This document shows, one piece after another, positions 9,566 to 18,898 of a stretch of DNA of 64,000 nucleotides (positions are counted from its first letter, which is position 1; each line of letters begins with the position of its first letter). The stretch spans positions 52,199 to 116,198 of the forward strand of contig JBLIEQ010000012.1 in assembly GCA_047633175.1 (NCBI GenBank), written 5' to 3'. The position numbers and the translations under genes were made by a program. The DNA comes from Motiliproteus sp047633175. Lineage in GTDB: Bacteria > Pseudomonadota > Gammaproteobacteria > Pseudomonadales > Balneatricaceae. Under the pieces are notes generated by a model. That model made no database searches. It saw nothing but the letters and a program-made list of their open reading frames with translations, and was not told the origin of the DNA.

Positions 9566-12500
9566 TTTGACGCTCTCCTTTGGGATCCAGAAAGACCGGA
9601 TTGCAAATTTCGGCTTCGATCACGCTGCCGTCGGGCTGTGGGTAGTAGACGGTCTCGCCCATACGTTCATGGCCTCCGCGAATAAAGCCCATCGCGATGC
9701 TGTGATCCAGGCAGGCGCTGTAGTAGCTGGAGGTCACATGCCCCAGCATGGTCATCGGGATCGGCTGATTCGGATCCGCGACGGCCTGCGATCCTTCGGG
9801 AATCACGGTCTGGGGATTTTTGGTCTTGAGCCCCACCATCTGCTTACGCTCGGCCTTGGTACAGTCTTCCCGGGCCATGCCACGCTTGCCGACATAACTA
9901 AAGGGTTTCTGGTTGGACACACACCAGCTCATGCCCAGGTCTATCGGGGTCACCGAGCCGTCCGTATCCTGGCCTGCAATGATAAAGCCCTTCTCTGCCC
10001 GCAGCACGTGCATGGTCTCGGTACCGTAAGGCGTCAGGTTGTACTTGGCCCCCACCTCGAACAGTTTCTCCCAGACCTGCATGCCGTAGTTGGCCTGCAC
10101 GTTCACCTCAAAAGAGAGTTCACCGGTAAAGGAGATCCGGAATACCCGTGCCGGAACACCCGCCACGGTACCCGTTTTCCAATCCATAAATTTGAAGTTG
10201 TCTTTGCTCAGATCGATATCGTCGGTCAGTTCGGCCAGCAGCTTGCGGCTGTTCGGACCGGAGATGGTCAGGGTCGACCAGTGATCGGTCACGCTGTTGA
10301 AATACACCTCCATATCCGGCCATTCGGTCTGGTGATAGAGCTCCAGCCATTCCAGCACGCCGGCTGCACCACCGGTGGTGGTGGTCATAATGAAATGGTT
10401 ATCCGCCAGACACGCCGTTACGCCGTCGTCGAACACCATGCCATCTTCACGGCACATCAGACCGTAGCGGCATTTACCGATCGCCAGCTTGGCCCAGGCG
10501 TTGGAGTAGATCCGCCCGAGAAATTCACGGGCATCTTTACCCTGGATATCGATCTTCCCCAGGGTGGAGGCATCCAGAATACCGGCGCTGTCACGCACCG
10601 CCTTGCATTCGCGATTAAGAGAGTCCTGCATCGACTCTCCGGACTGCGGAAAATACCAAGGACGCTTCCACTGACCGACATCTTCGAATGCGGCCCCCTG
10701 CTCCAGATGCCAGCGGTGCATGGCGCTGTAGCGCTTGGGATCGAACAGCTCACCGCAGTGACGGCCGGCGATCGCACCGAAGGTGATCGGCGTGTAGTTG
10801 GGACGGAAGATGGTCGTGCCCGTCTCCGGGATGGTCTTGTTCATCGACCTGGCAGCGATTGCCATGCCGTTGATATTACCCAGCTTGCCCTGATCGGTAC
10901 CAAAACCCATCGCGGTATAACGCTTGACGTGCTCGATCGATTCGAAGCCTTCGCGAGTCGCAAGTTCAATACCTGCGGCCGTCACATCGGTCTGATAATC
11001 GACAAACTGCTTGGGCGCCCGGCTGGTCGACTTGGTATGAGGCACCAGGAACAGGGTCATCACCGGCCCTTCGGGCTCCTCGGTGGTGGTCGCCGGCTCG
11101 ACCGGCGCGGCGGCTGGCTCTCCAAATCCTGCGTTAGCGGCGGCGACGGCGCCGCTATGAACGCCCTCATCCAGACAGGCACTGAGGCGATAGCTGCCGT
11201 TGATGGCGCCGGCGGTCAGCTGCTTCTGCACGGTCTTGCCGGGCACAAACGCCTGCACATCATCGCGCCACTCGGGACGACTGCCGGTATGGCAGGACAG
11301 GTGGACCGCAGGGCTCCACCCTCCCGCACTGGCCATGGTATCGCAGCTCAGCTTACGGACATCGCCGCTCACCTTATCACCGCTGGCATTGATCGCGGCG
11401 ACCATCACCGCGGACACCCGCTTACTGCCTTTTACCTCGATCACGGCAGAGCCTTTGATCACCTTGATACCCAGCTTCTGGGCGGTCAGCACGCACTGAC
11501 CCACAGGGGCGGGACGGGTATCGACGATGGCCACCACCTTGCGGCCGGCTTGGTGCCAGTCAAACGCGGCCTTGTAGCCCTGATCGCTGGTCGTCATCAA
11601 CACCAGCTCTTTACCGGGAACAACCGCATAACGCTTGATATAGTTCGATACCGCCGAGGCCAGCATACAGCCGGGCACATCGTTATTGCCGTACACCAGC
11701 GGCCGTTCGATCGCACCGGTCGCCAACACGACCCAGCCTGCCCGGACCCGGTGCATACGCTGGCGAACCTGGCCTTTAGGCGCCAGGTCCGTGAGATGAT
11801 CGGTACAACGCTCGTGAATCGTCAGGAAGTTGTGATCATGGTAACCGTTGACTGTCGAGCGGGGCAGCAGCATCACATTGTCCATGCCTTGCAGCTCTTC
11901 GACCACGGTACGCACCCAGTCGGATGCCGGCTGCCCATTGATGCTCTCATCGCTGTGCAGCAGCATGCCGCCGAATTCGGCCTGCTCGTCGGCCAGGATC
12001 ACCCGGGCACCGGTGCGGGCCGCGCTCAGTGCCGCTGACAGACCGGCAGCCCCTGCACCGACCACCAGCACATCGGTGTGCTGATGCATATGATCGTAGG
12101 TATCCGGGTCATTCTCGGTCGGCGAACGACCCATGCCGGCGGCCTTACGAATAAATTTTTCGTAGGTGGTCCACAGCGATTCCGGGTACATAAAGGTCTT
12201 GTAGTAGAACCCCGGCGGCATCATCCGCCCACCGACCTTGCCGAGATAGCTCATCATGTCATTGTCGGTACTGGGCCAGCCATTGGTCGATTTCGCCACC
12301 AGGCCGTCGAATAGCTCCTGCTGAGTCGCCCGGACGTTAGGTACCTGAGTCGCCTCGGTCGCACCCAGCTGCAGCACCGCATTGGGCTCGTCGGCACCGG
12401 CGGCGATAATGCCCCGCGGACGACTGTATTTAAAACTACGGGCGATCACATCGACGCCATTGGCCAGCAAGGCAGAGGCCAGGGTATCTCCCTGGAAACC

Positions 12501-12602
12501 CGGATACTGAGTGCCGTTGTACGCAAAGCTCACCGGCTTGGAACGATCGATTCGCCCGCCGGCTTGGAGACGGTTTTGTTGGGTCATGCTGTTGTTATGC
12601 AT
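9558..12602 (-). CDS. soxA: Sarcosine oxidase alpha subunit
   Basis: The 1014-residue large subunit binds NAD+ and THF. An N-terminal ferredoxin-like segment (GTQYPGFQGDTLASALLANG) precedes the dinucleotide-binding loop VLVVGAGAAGLSAALSAARTG near residue 130. The C-terminal third, from about residue 600, is an aminomethyltransferase (GcvT)-type domain with SGPNSRKLLAELTDDIDLS and GTETMHVLRAEKGFI. Length is standard for the family. It sits between soxD (10 bp upstream) and soxG (8-bp overlap). ATG 12602 has GAGG upstream; the internal ATG at 12587 is an alternative. Confidence 0.97.
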   Translation of the reverse strand: MHNNSMTQQNRLQAGGRIDRSKPVSFAYNGTQYPGFQGDTLASALLANGVDVIARSFKYSRPRGIIAAGADEPNAVLQLGATEATQVPNVRATQQELFDGLVAKSTNGWPSTDNDMMSYLGKVGGRMMPPGFYYKTFMYPESLWTTYEKFIRKAAGMGRSPTENDPDTYDHMHQHTDVLVVGAGAAGLSAALSAARTGARVILADEQAEFGGMLLHSDESINGQPASDWVRTVVEELQGMDNVMLLPRSTVNGYHDHNFLTIHERCTDHLTDLAPKGQVRQRMHRVRAGWVVLATGAIERPLVYGNNDVPGCMLASAVSNYIKRYAVVPGKELVLMTTSDQGYKAAFDWHQAGRKVVAIVDTRPAPVGQCVLTAQKLGIKVIKGSAVIEVKGSKRVSAVMVAAINASGDKVSGDVRKLSCDTMASAGGWSPAVHLSCHTGSRPEWRDDVQAFVPGKTVQKQLTAGAINGSYRLSACLDEGVHSGAVAAANAGFGEPAAAPVEPATTTEEPEGPVMTLFLVPHTKSTSRAPKQFVDYQTDVTAAGIELATREGFESIEHVKRYTAMGFGTDQGKLGNINGMAIAARSMNKTIPETGTTIFRPNYTPITFGAIAGRHCGELFDPKRYSAMHRWHLEQGAAFEDVGQWKRPWYFPQSGESMQDSLNRECKAVRDSAGILDASTLGKIDIQGKDAREFLGRIYSNAWAKLAIGKCRYGLMCREDGMVFDDGVTACLADNHFIMTTTTGGAAGVLEWLELYHQTEWPDMEVYFNSVTDHWSTLTISGPNSRKLLAELTDDIDLSKDNFKFMDWKTGTVAGVPARVFRISFTGELSFEVNVQANYGMQVWEKLFEVGAKYNLTPYGTETMHVLRAEKGFIIAGQDTDGSVTPIDLGMSWCVSNQKPFSYVGKRGMAREDCTKAERKQMVGLKTKNPQTVIPEGSQAVADPNQPIPMTMLGHVTSSYYSACLDHSIAMGFIRGGHERMGETVYYPQPDGSVIEAEICNPVFLDPKGERQSV

Positions 12603-12612
12603 AAGAGGCGCC

Positions 12613-12906
12613 TCATTGATCAGCCGTGGCTAAAACACTGGGCTGAGTGCCCATCTTGTAGGTTTCTTTGATCTCGTAAGTCTGGGTATCGCGCGTTATA
12701 TTGAAAAACTTGCGACAGCCGGTGCCGTGCACCCAGAGTTCGTGGTGAATCCCACGCGGGTTTTCACGGAAGTAGAGGTACTCGCCCCACTCCTTATCGG
12801 TACAGTTCTCAGGATCCTTCGGGCGGGCAAGATGGGCCTGACCCTTGGCGTGGAACTCTTCCTCTTCGCGATGTTCTTCGCAGTAAGGGCAATAGATATA
12901 AAACAT
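12613..12906 (-). CDS. soxD: Sarcosine oxidase delta subunit
   Basis: A 97-residue zinc-binding subunit of heterotetrameric sarcosine oxidase. It shows the expected cysteine/histidine pattern: YCPYCEEHREEEEFHAKGQAH near the N-terminus (CxxC, then His), CTDKEWGEYLYFRENPRG in the middle, and HGTGCRKFFNITRDT with the last zinc Cys near residue 70. Length matches known SoxD. It lies 15 bp downstream of soxB and 10 bp upstream of soxA, in the usual soxBDAG order. Confidence 0.96.
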   Translation of the reverse strand: MFYIYCPYCEEHREEEEFHAKGQAHLARPKDPENCTDKEWGEYLYFRENPRGIHHELWVHGTGCRKFFNITRDTQTYEIKETYKMGTQPSVLATADQ

Positions 12907-12921
12907 CGATCTCTCCTCGGG

Positions 12922-14175
12922 TCAGTGGGCTACGCCTGCGGCGCCGTGTTCATCGATCAACGACCCGTCATAGAAACGGAACATGGAGAACGGCTTCGCC
13001 AGCGGGTGCGCCTCACCCTTGGCTAGGGTTGCTGCAAACACGTGGCCTGACCCCGGCGTGGCCTTGAAACCACCGGTTCCCCAGCCACAGTTGAAGAACA
13101 GGTTCTCTACGGGAGTCGCCGATATAATCGGACAGGCATCAGGACAGGTATCGACGATGCCGCCCCATTGGCGGTTCATCCGCACCCGACTGAAGATCGG
13201 AAACATCTCGACGATCGCCTGCACCGTGTGTTCGACGGTGTGGTAGGCCCCACGTTGGCCGTAGCCGTTATAGCCGTCGATACCGGCACCGATCACCAGA
13301 TCGCCCTTATCGGACTGAGACACATAACCGTGCACGTGGTTGGACATCACCACCGTATCCAGGATCGGTTTGATGGGCTCTGAGACCAGCGCCTGCAGTG
13401 GATGGGATTCCAACGGCAGGCTGAAGCCGGCCATCTTCGCCAGCACACTGGAGTTACCCGCCACCACACAACCGACCCGATCGGCCTTGATGGTGCCGTG
13501 CTGCTTAGTCTCGACACCGATGGCGGCACCGTCTTCCATTAGGATATCCACCACCTCACACTGCTGAATCAGATCGACACCCAGCTGATCGGCGGCACGG
13601 GCATAACCCCAGGCCACCGCATCATGACGGGCGACACCGGCACGCGGTTGCCAGGACGCACCCATCACCGGATAACGGGCATTCCCCGAGCAATCCAGGA
13701 TAGGAACGATCTCCGAGACCTGCTGGGCATCCAACACTTCGCCATCGATGCCGTTAAGGCGGTTGGCATTCACCCGGCGTTCTATATCACGCATATCCTG
13801 AAGGGTGTGACCCAGATTGAGCACCCCGCGCTGGGAGAACATGACGTTATAGTTTAGGTCCTGTGACAGGCCTTCCCATAGTTTCATGGCATGCTCATAA
13901 AGATGCGCCGCCTCGTCCCACAGGTAGTTGGAGCGCACGATGGTGGTGTTACGGGCGGTGTTACCGCCACCCAGATAGCCCTTCTCAAGCACCGCAACAT
14001 TGGTAATACCGTGGACTTTGGCCAGGTAATAGGCGGTCGCCAGACCATGGCCGCCGCCACCGACGATAATGACATCATATTTTTTCTTCGGCTTGGGGTT
14101 ACGCCACACCCGCTGCCAGTTTTCGTGGTGACTCAGGGCGTGTTTAAACAGCCCAAAACCCGAGTATTTATTCAT
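12922..14175 (-). CDS. soxB: Sarcosine oxidase beta subunit
   Basis: The catalytic flavin subunit (417 aa) carries FAD and a covalent FMN in this family. The Rossmann loop is YDVIIVGGGGHGLATAYYLA near residue 35. GVARHDAVAWGYARAAD (near residue 175) contains the His that links FMN in characterised homologues. GGIVDTCPDACPIISATPVE and CGWGTGGFKATPGSG close the FAD domain. Start chosen at ATG 14175 (MNKYSGFGLFKHAL), preceded by AAGAGAT; an upstream in-frame ATG at 14244 overlaps the sda stop and gives a tail atypical for SoxB. Confidence 0.97.
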   Translation of the reverse strand: MNKYSGFGLFKHALSHHENWQRVWRNPKPKKKYDVIIVGGGGHGLATAYYLAKVHGITNVAVLEKGYLGGGNTARNTTIVRSNYLWDEAAHLYEHAMKLWEGLSQDLNYNVMFSQRGVLNLGHTLQDMRDIERRVNANRLNGIDGEVLDAQQVSEIVPILDCSGNARYPVMGASWQPRAGVARHDAVAWGYARAADQLGVDLIQQCEVVDILMEDGAAIGVETKQHGTIKADRVGCVVAGNSSVLAKMAGFSLPLESHPLQALVSEPIKPILDTVVMSNHVHGYVSQSDKGDLVIGAGIDGYNGYGQRGAYHTVEHTVQAIVEMFPIFSRVRMNRQWGGIVDTCPDACPIISATPVENLFFNCGWGTGGFKATPGSGHVFAATLAKGEAHPLAKPFSMFRFYDGSLIDEHGAAGVAH

Positions 14176-14244
14176 AATGTTATCTCTTAATGGTCCATAA
14201 CCCAGGTTTCGGAGGGGGTATGGCGTTGGTTCCGGTGGAGCCAA

Positions 14245-15633
14245 TCAACACTCGATGATGTTGACCGCCAGTCCGCCCCGAGATGTTTCTTTGTATTTAT
14301 CCAGCATGTCGCGGCCGGTCTCCTTCATCGTGAGGATCACCTTATCCAGCGACACGAAGTGTTCACCGTCGCCGCGCAGCGCCAACGAGGCGGCATTAAT
14401 CGCCTTAACAGACCCCATCGCATTACGCTCGATACAGGGCACCTGCACCAGCCCGCCGATGGGATCGCACGTCAGCCCCAGGTTATGCTCCATGCCGATC
14501 TCGGCCGCATTCTCGACCTGAGCAGGTGTTCCGCCGGTGACCTCGGCCAGACCCGCCGCCGCCATCGCACAGGCCGAACCTACTTCGCCCTGGCAGCCGA
14601 CTTCGGCACCGGAGATAGAGGCGTTTTCCTTGAAGAGAATACCGATGGCCGCGGCCGTCAGTAGGAAGCGGATCACCCCCTCTTCACTGGAGTTGGGGCA
14701 GAAATGCACGTAGTAGTGCAGCACCGCCGGAATAATGCCGGCCGCACCGTTGGTCGGTGCGGTGACCATACGACCGCCGGCCGCATTTTCCTCGTTAACC
14801 GCCAGCGCATAGAGGTTGACCCAGTCCAGCGCCCCCAGCGACGGGGTGATCATATCCATCCGGGTCCGGTTATTCAGGTCTCTGTACAGGGCTGCCGCCC
14901 GGCGCTTAACCTTGAGTCCACCGGGCAGGATCCCCTCATTGCGGGTACCGCTCTTGACGCACTCCTTCATCACGCCCCAGAGCTTCAGGATCTCTGTACG
15001 TATCTCATCTTCGGTGCGCCAGACCTGCTCGTTCTGCATCATCACATCGGCGATGGATAGCCCGGTTTCCCGACAGATTTTCAATAGCCCCGCACCGGTT
15101 CGAAACGGGTAGGGCAGCTCGGTGGTATCGGCGACGATACGGTCCGCACCGGCAGCCGCCTCATCAACAACAAAGCCGCCGCCGACCGAGTAGTAGATCC
15201 GCTCGCTGACCAGCAAACCGGCTTTATCAAACGCGGCAAAGCTCATGCCGTTGGCATGAAAGGGTAGCGACTCTTTCCGGTGGTAGATCAGATCCGTTTT
15301 TTCCTGGTACGCGACGCTATGGTGTCCGGCTAGGTTCAACTGCCCAGTTTCGGTGATTACCTGAGTGCGGGGCTGCACGATATCCGGATCGATCGTCTCG
15401 GGCAGATGGCCTTCAAGGCCCAGCAATACCGCAGGGCCAGAACCGTGTCCCTTGCCAGTGGCGCCCAGAGAGCCGTACAGCTGAATCTGAACCCGGGCAA
15501 CCCGGTCCAGCAGCCCCTCGTTTTCCAGCGCAGTCACATACACCTGGGCGGCCTTCATCGGCCCCACGGTGTGGGAGCTGGATGGACCGATACCGATCTT
15601 CAGCATGTCAAACAGACTAATCGCCATTGCCAA
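14245..15633 (-). CDS. sdaB: L-serine ammonia-lyase (iron-sulfur type)
   Basis: Deaminates L-serine to pyruvate and ammonia with a 4Fe-4S cluster. The single-chain 462-residue form has the beta domain first (SLFDMLKIGIGPSSSHTVGP) and the alpha domain second, with cluster-type cysteines in CQGEVGSACAMA, LGLTCDPIGGLVQVPC and the region near the C-terminus. The final two residues are EC. Lying between glyA and soxB, it completes conversion of betaine-derived glycine/serine to pyruvate. SdaA and SdaB paralogues cannot be separated by eye, so the symbol is tentative. Start ATG 15633 or 15627. Confidence 0.93.
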   Translation of the reverse strand: MAMAISLFDMLKIGIGPSSSHTVGPMKAAQVYVTALENEGLLDRVARVQIQLYGSLGATGKGHGSGPAVLLGLEGHLPETIDPDIVQPRTQVITETGQLNLAGHHSVAYQEKTDLIYHRKESLPFHANGMSFAAFDKAGLLVSERIYYSVGGGFVVDEAAAGADRIVADTTELPYPFRTGAGLLKICRETGLSIADVMMQNEQVWRTEDEIRTEILKLWGVMKECVKSGTRNEGILPGGLKVKRRAAALYRDLNNRTRMDMITPSLGALDWVNLYALAVNEENAAGGRMVTAPTNGAAGIIPAVLHYYVHFCPNSSEEGVIRFLLTAAAIGILFKENASISGAEVGCQGEVGSACAMAAAGLAEVTGGTPAQVENAAEIGMEHNLGLTCDPIGGLVQVPCIERNAMGSVKAINAASLALRGDGEHFVSLDKVILTMKETGRDMLDKYKETSRGGLAVNIIEC

Positions 15634-15715
15634 ACCCTTTCTTATGCCACCCGGACAGGCCGGGTGTTGTTGTTATTGCTTTTTATTACTCTTTATTGTT
15701 CTTTATTACTGCCTA

Positions 15716-17008
15716 CTAGCCGTATGCAGGGAAGTCGGCACAGAGGGCACTGACTTTCAGCTTCACTGAGGCGATAACCTGGTCGACTTCAGCACTCTCA
15801 GAACCCGAGGCCTGCATCGCATCGAGGATGTCCGCGATCCAACCGGTCAGCTCACGACATTGCGTCTCTTGCATGCCACGGGTGGTGATCACCGGTGAGC
15901 CTATACGCAGGCCTGAGGTGACGAAGGGCGACTGCGGGTCGCTGGGCACGGCATTCTTATTGACGGTGATGCAGGCACGACCCAGCGCCGCATCGGCCGC
16001 CTTACCGGTCAGCCCCTGTTTGATCAGGCTGAGCAGAAACAGGTGGTTCTCGGTACCGCCCGAGACGACATCGTAGCCACGCTCGATAAACACCCCAGCC
16101 ATCGCCTGGGCATTCTTGATCACCTGCGCCTGATACACCTTAAACTCAGGCTCCAGCGCTTCTTTAAACGCCACGGCCTTGGCCGCGATCACATGCATCA
16201 GCGGGCCACCCTGGCCGCCGGGGAACACGGCGGAGTTGAGTTTCTTCTCCAGCCCCTTCTCTTCAGAGCCCGGATTGGACTTACAGAGTATCAAACCACC
16301 CCGAGGACCGCGCAGGGTCTTGTGGGTCGTGGTGGTCACGACATCGGCAAACGGCAACGGATTCGGATACAGGCCCGCCGCGATAAGACCCGCTACATGA
16401 GCCATATCGACAAACAGATAAGCACCGACCTCATCCGCGATCTGACGGAAGCGCGCCCAGTCGATGATCTGCGAATACGCCGAGAATCCCGCCACGATCA
16501 TCTTGGGTTGATGCTCGCGCGCCAGGGCGTCGACCTGGTCGTAATCGATCCTGCCGGTCGCCTCATTCAGACCATACTGAACCGCGTTGTAGAGCTTGCC
16601 GGAAAAGTTGACGTGCGAACCATGGGTCAGGTGACCGCCGTGGGCCAGGCTCATGCCCAGCACCGTATCACCCGGCTTGACCAGCGCTAGATACACCGCC
16701 GCATTAGCCTGAGAGCCCGAGTGTGGCTGGACGTTGGCGTAATCGGCGCCGAACAGTTCTTTGGCACGATCGATCGCCAGCTGCTCGACCACATCGACAT
16801 GCTCGCAGCCGCCGTAGTAACGCTTACCCGGGTAACCTTCGGCGTACTTGTTGGTTAGCGAGGTGCCCTGGGCTTGCATCACCCGCGGGCTGGTGTAATT
16901 CTCGGAGGCGATCAGTTCGATATGATCCTCCTGACGAACGGTCTCGTGCTGTATTGCCGCCCAAAGTGCCGGATCGAAGCTTTCGATGTTGTCGCTTTTG
17001 CTGAACAT
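15716..17008 (-). CDS. glyA: Serine hydroxymethyltransferase
   Basis: PLP enzyme (430 aa) interconverting glycine plus 5,10-methylene-THF with serine plus THF. The PLP-lysine motif is VTTTTHKTLRGPRGGLILCK near residue 240. Other family blocks: RQEDHIELIASENYTSPRV, YAEGYPGKRYYGGCEHVD and HSGSQANAAVYLAL. Start is ATG 17008 with AGGAG 8 nt upstream; the reading frame stays open a further 112 codons with no homology. First gene of the glyA-sda-soxBDAG-purU unit, which captures the C1 released from sarcosine. The operon promoter probably lies in 17009-17338, shared divergently with the response-regulator gene; no glycine riboswitch was recognised there. Confidence 0.97.
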   Translation of the reverse strand: MFSKSDNIESFDPALWAAIQHETVRQEDHIELIASENYTSPRVMQAQGTSLTNKYAEGYPGKRYYGGCEHVDVVEQLAIDRAKELFGADYANVQPHSGSQANAAVYLALVKPGDTVLGMSLAHGGHLTHGSHVNFSGKLYNAVQYGLNEATGRIDYDQVDALAREHQPKMIVAGFSAYSQIIDWARFRQIADEVGAYLFVDMAHVAGLIAAGLYPNPLPFADVVTTTTHKTLRGPRGGLILCKSNPGSEEKGLEKKLNSAVFPGGQGGPLMHVIAAKAVAFKEALEPEFKVYQAQVIKNAQAMAGVFIERGYDVVSGGTENHLFLLSLIKQGLTGKAADAALGRACITVNKNAVPSDPQSPFVTSGLRIGSPVITTRGMQETQCRELTGWIADILDAMQASGSESAEVDQVIASVKLKVSALCADFPAYG

Positions 17009-17301
17009 TATTTTTATTCTCCTGTTCGGGCAGCCGTGCTGACCAACACTATAGATATATCTGAAAGTCCTGAAATAAGCGACCGTCACCCTTGATGGAG
17101 CCATCATAAGGAGCGCAGCCGCAACGCGACTGCCTGACAGCGCCCGATTCTTCCAATTTACGACAGGCTTGGGGTGAATGTGATAGCCGCATTGCAGTAC
17201 GACGACGCTATCGTGCAAACTTGTTAAAATCTGTAAATGCGATGTAAACAGATCTGCGAGATGCCGCTTATGTTGGCAGTTTATAAACATTAATAAAAAA
17301 A

Positions 17302-17322
17302 GGACCCTAACGCTATAGGTCC
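17302..17322 (-). terminator. Terminator-like hairpin upstream of glyA
   Basis: On the minus strand GGACC and GGTCC arms enclose an 11-nt segment and are followed immediately by TTTTTTT, the layout of an intrinsic terminator. It points towards glyA. It could stop antisense transcription from the response-regulator gene or attenuate a long leader. The stem is short. Confidence 0.4.
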
Positions 17323-17338
17323 CGACAAGGCGCGCACT

Positions 17339-18082
17339 ATGCATACCGATATTCTCCCCCCCTGTGTCAGGATCGTCGTTGTCGATGACGACAGGATTAC
17401 CCGCGAGTGTTTACAGAGCTACTTTGAAACGGAAGGTTATAGGGTATTCTGTGCTGAGAGCGCAGAACAGGCAGAGAGCATAGTGCGCAGCGAGCCGATC
17501 GACGTCATCTTGCTGGACATCCGCCTGCCGGGTAAAGATGGTCTGACGCTCACGCGCGAACTTCGCGTTAGCAGCGAGGTCGGCATCATTCTGGTTACCG
17601 GACGCCAGGACGACGTTGATCGTCTGATCGGGCTGGAGTGTGGGGCCGATGACTATATCACCAAGCCCTTCAATCCCCGCGAGATCCTGGCTCGCACCAA
17701 GAACCTGGTACGCCGTGTCCGCCACTACAACAGCGCCAAACCCAGCAACGCCCTGCCCCAGAGTTTCAAGCAGTTTGATCGCTGGACGCTGAACATCGAC
17801 CGGCGCCAGCTGCTTGACGAACAACAGCAAACCACCCAGCTGACCGAGGGTGAATTCCAGCTGCTGAGCTGCCTGATCAACCACGCTGGCCAGGTAATGA
17901 CCCGGGAACAGATTCTGGAGCAGATTCGCAACCGGGAATGGGTGTCCAGCGATCGCACCGTCGATGTATTAATCGGACGAGTACGGCGAAAGCTGGGCGA
18001 CGATCCTACCAATCCAACCCTTATTCTGACGGTGCACGGTGCCGGCTACCTGTTCACCCCGCGCCCCTCTGATAAGCGATGA
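17339..18082 (+). CDS. OmpR-family response regulator (TorR/ArcA-like)
   Basis: DNA-binding response regulator of 247 residues. Receiver domain, residues 10-125: acidic pocket VVVDDDRIT, phospho-Asp in VILLDIRLPGKDG, and KPF switch lysine in GADDYITKPFNPRE. C-terminal winged helix, residues 150-240: LTEGEFQLLSCLINHAGQV and DVLIGRVRRKLGDDP. Its ATGA overlap with the next gene (18079-18082) shows translational coupling to a periplasmic binding protein and then a hybrid kinase, an arrangement like TorR-TorT-TorS. Divergent from glyA, so it might control the sox operon; that is inference. Confidence 0.93.
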   Translation: MHTDILPPCVRIVVVDDDRITRECLQSYFETEGYRVFCAESAEQAESIVRSEPIDVILLDIRLPGKDGLTLTRELRVSSEVGIILVTGRQDDVDRLIGLECGADDYITKPFNPREILARTKNLVRRVRHYNSAKPSNALPQSFKQFDRWTLNIDRRQLLDEQQQTTQLTEGEFQLLSCLINHAGQVMTREQILEQIRNREWVSSDRTVDVLIGRVRRKLGDDPTNPTLILTVHGAGYLFTPRPSDKR

Positions 18083-18870
18083 ACGCCAGCGAAAGCACCT
18101 TAGGAAGAACCTTAGTAAGACCCTTAGGAATCATCCTCTGGCTGCTGGTTAGTTACTCTGGCGTTAGCCTGGGCCAAACCCTCACCGCCTGCGGCCACCC
18201 TTTCTACCCGCCCGTGTCCTGGATTCAGAAGGGGAAGCTACAGGGGCTGGCACCAGCGATCACTGAACTTTTATTCAACGAACTAGGCTATAAGATCAAC
18301 TTGAAGGCGGATAGCAATTGGAAGCGCTGTTTACGCCAAATCGAACAAGGCAAGACCGATATCGTCGTCGCCGCCTATCGCATCACCCGCCGCGAACGTT
18401 ACCTGCACTACAGCAGCCAACCGGTCATCGCCGACCCTGTTACCCTGTTTATTAACCGGGATAAACCCTTTTCATTTAACCGGCTCGATGACCTGCATGG
18501 AAAGACGGCGGGGCTGCTGCTCGGCGATAGTTTTGGCGATGCGTTTGACGGCTACCTGCTCGATAACAACCCCATCGAATATGTATCAAGCGGCCAACAA
18601 AATTTTGCCAAGCTGGCGCTGGGGCGGATCGATTTCATGCCACTGGGACAGCTCAGCGGCGAACTTCAGAGCAGAAAACTGGGCTTTTATCCGCAGATCA
18701 TCCCGCTGAATCGGGTCATTAGTACCGAGACCTACTACCTCGCCGTGGGCCGCAACAGCGACCTGGTCAAGCATCTTCCCTATATCAACCGCCGTTTGCA
18801 GGAGATGCGCCAAGACGGCACCCTTGAACGCTTAACCGAACAGCAAAGTCAGCGCTACCTAACACCCTGA
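18079..18870 (+). CDS. Periplasmic solute-binding protein, family 3 (sensor accessory)
   Basis: A 263-residue exported protein with a signal sequence (helix LGIILWLLVSYSGVSLG, residues 17-33) and a bacterial extracellular solute-binding family 3 fold: FYPPVSWIQKGKLQGLAPAI, then KTDIVVAAYRITRRERYLHY and LHGKTAGLLLGDSFGD. Such folds bind amino acids or quaternary amines, but the ligand is not readable here. It sits between a response regulator (4-bp overlap) and a hybrid kinase (28 bp downstream) and no ABC permease is nearby. A role as ligand receptor for the kinase rather than in transport is therefore likely. Confidence 0.88.
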   Translation: MNASESTLGRTLVRPLGIILWLLVSYSGVSLGQTLTACGHPFYPPVSWIQKGKLQGLAPAITELLFNELGYKINLKADSNWKRCLRQIEQGKTDIVVAAYRITRRERYLHYSSQPVIADPVTLFINRDKPFSFNRLDDLHGKTAGLLLGDSFGDAFDGYLLDNNPIEYVSSGQQNFAKLALGRIDFMPLGQLSGELQSRKLGFYPQIIPLNRVISTETYYLAVGRNSDLVKHLPYINRRLQEMRQDGTLERLTEQQSQRYLTP

Positions 18871-18898
18871 TACACAGACGCACCCTTTGGAGAAACAG

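Noticed and set aside
9513..12038. Very long open frame (841 codons) on the plus strand opposite soxA
   Set aside because: It is the antisense of a GC-rich real gene; the translation is rich in His/Gly/Arg with no family motif, and soxA is unmistakable on the other strand.
17009..17338. Glycine riboswitch upstream of glyA
   Set aside because: The conserved glycine-aptamer core was not found on either strand; only a short hairpin is present.
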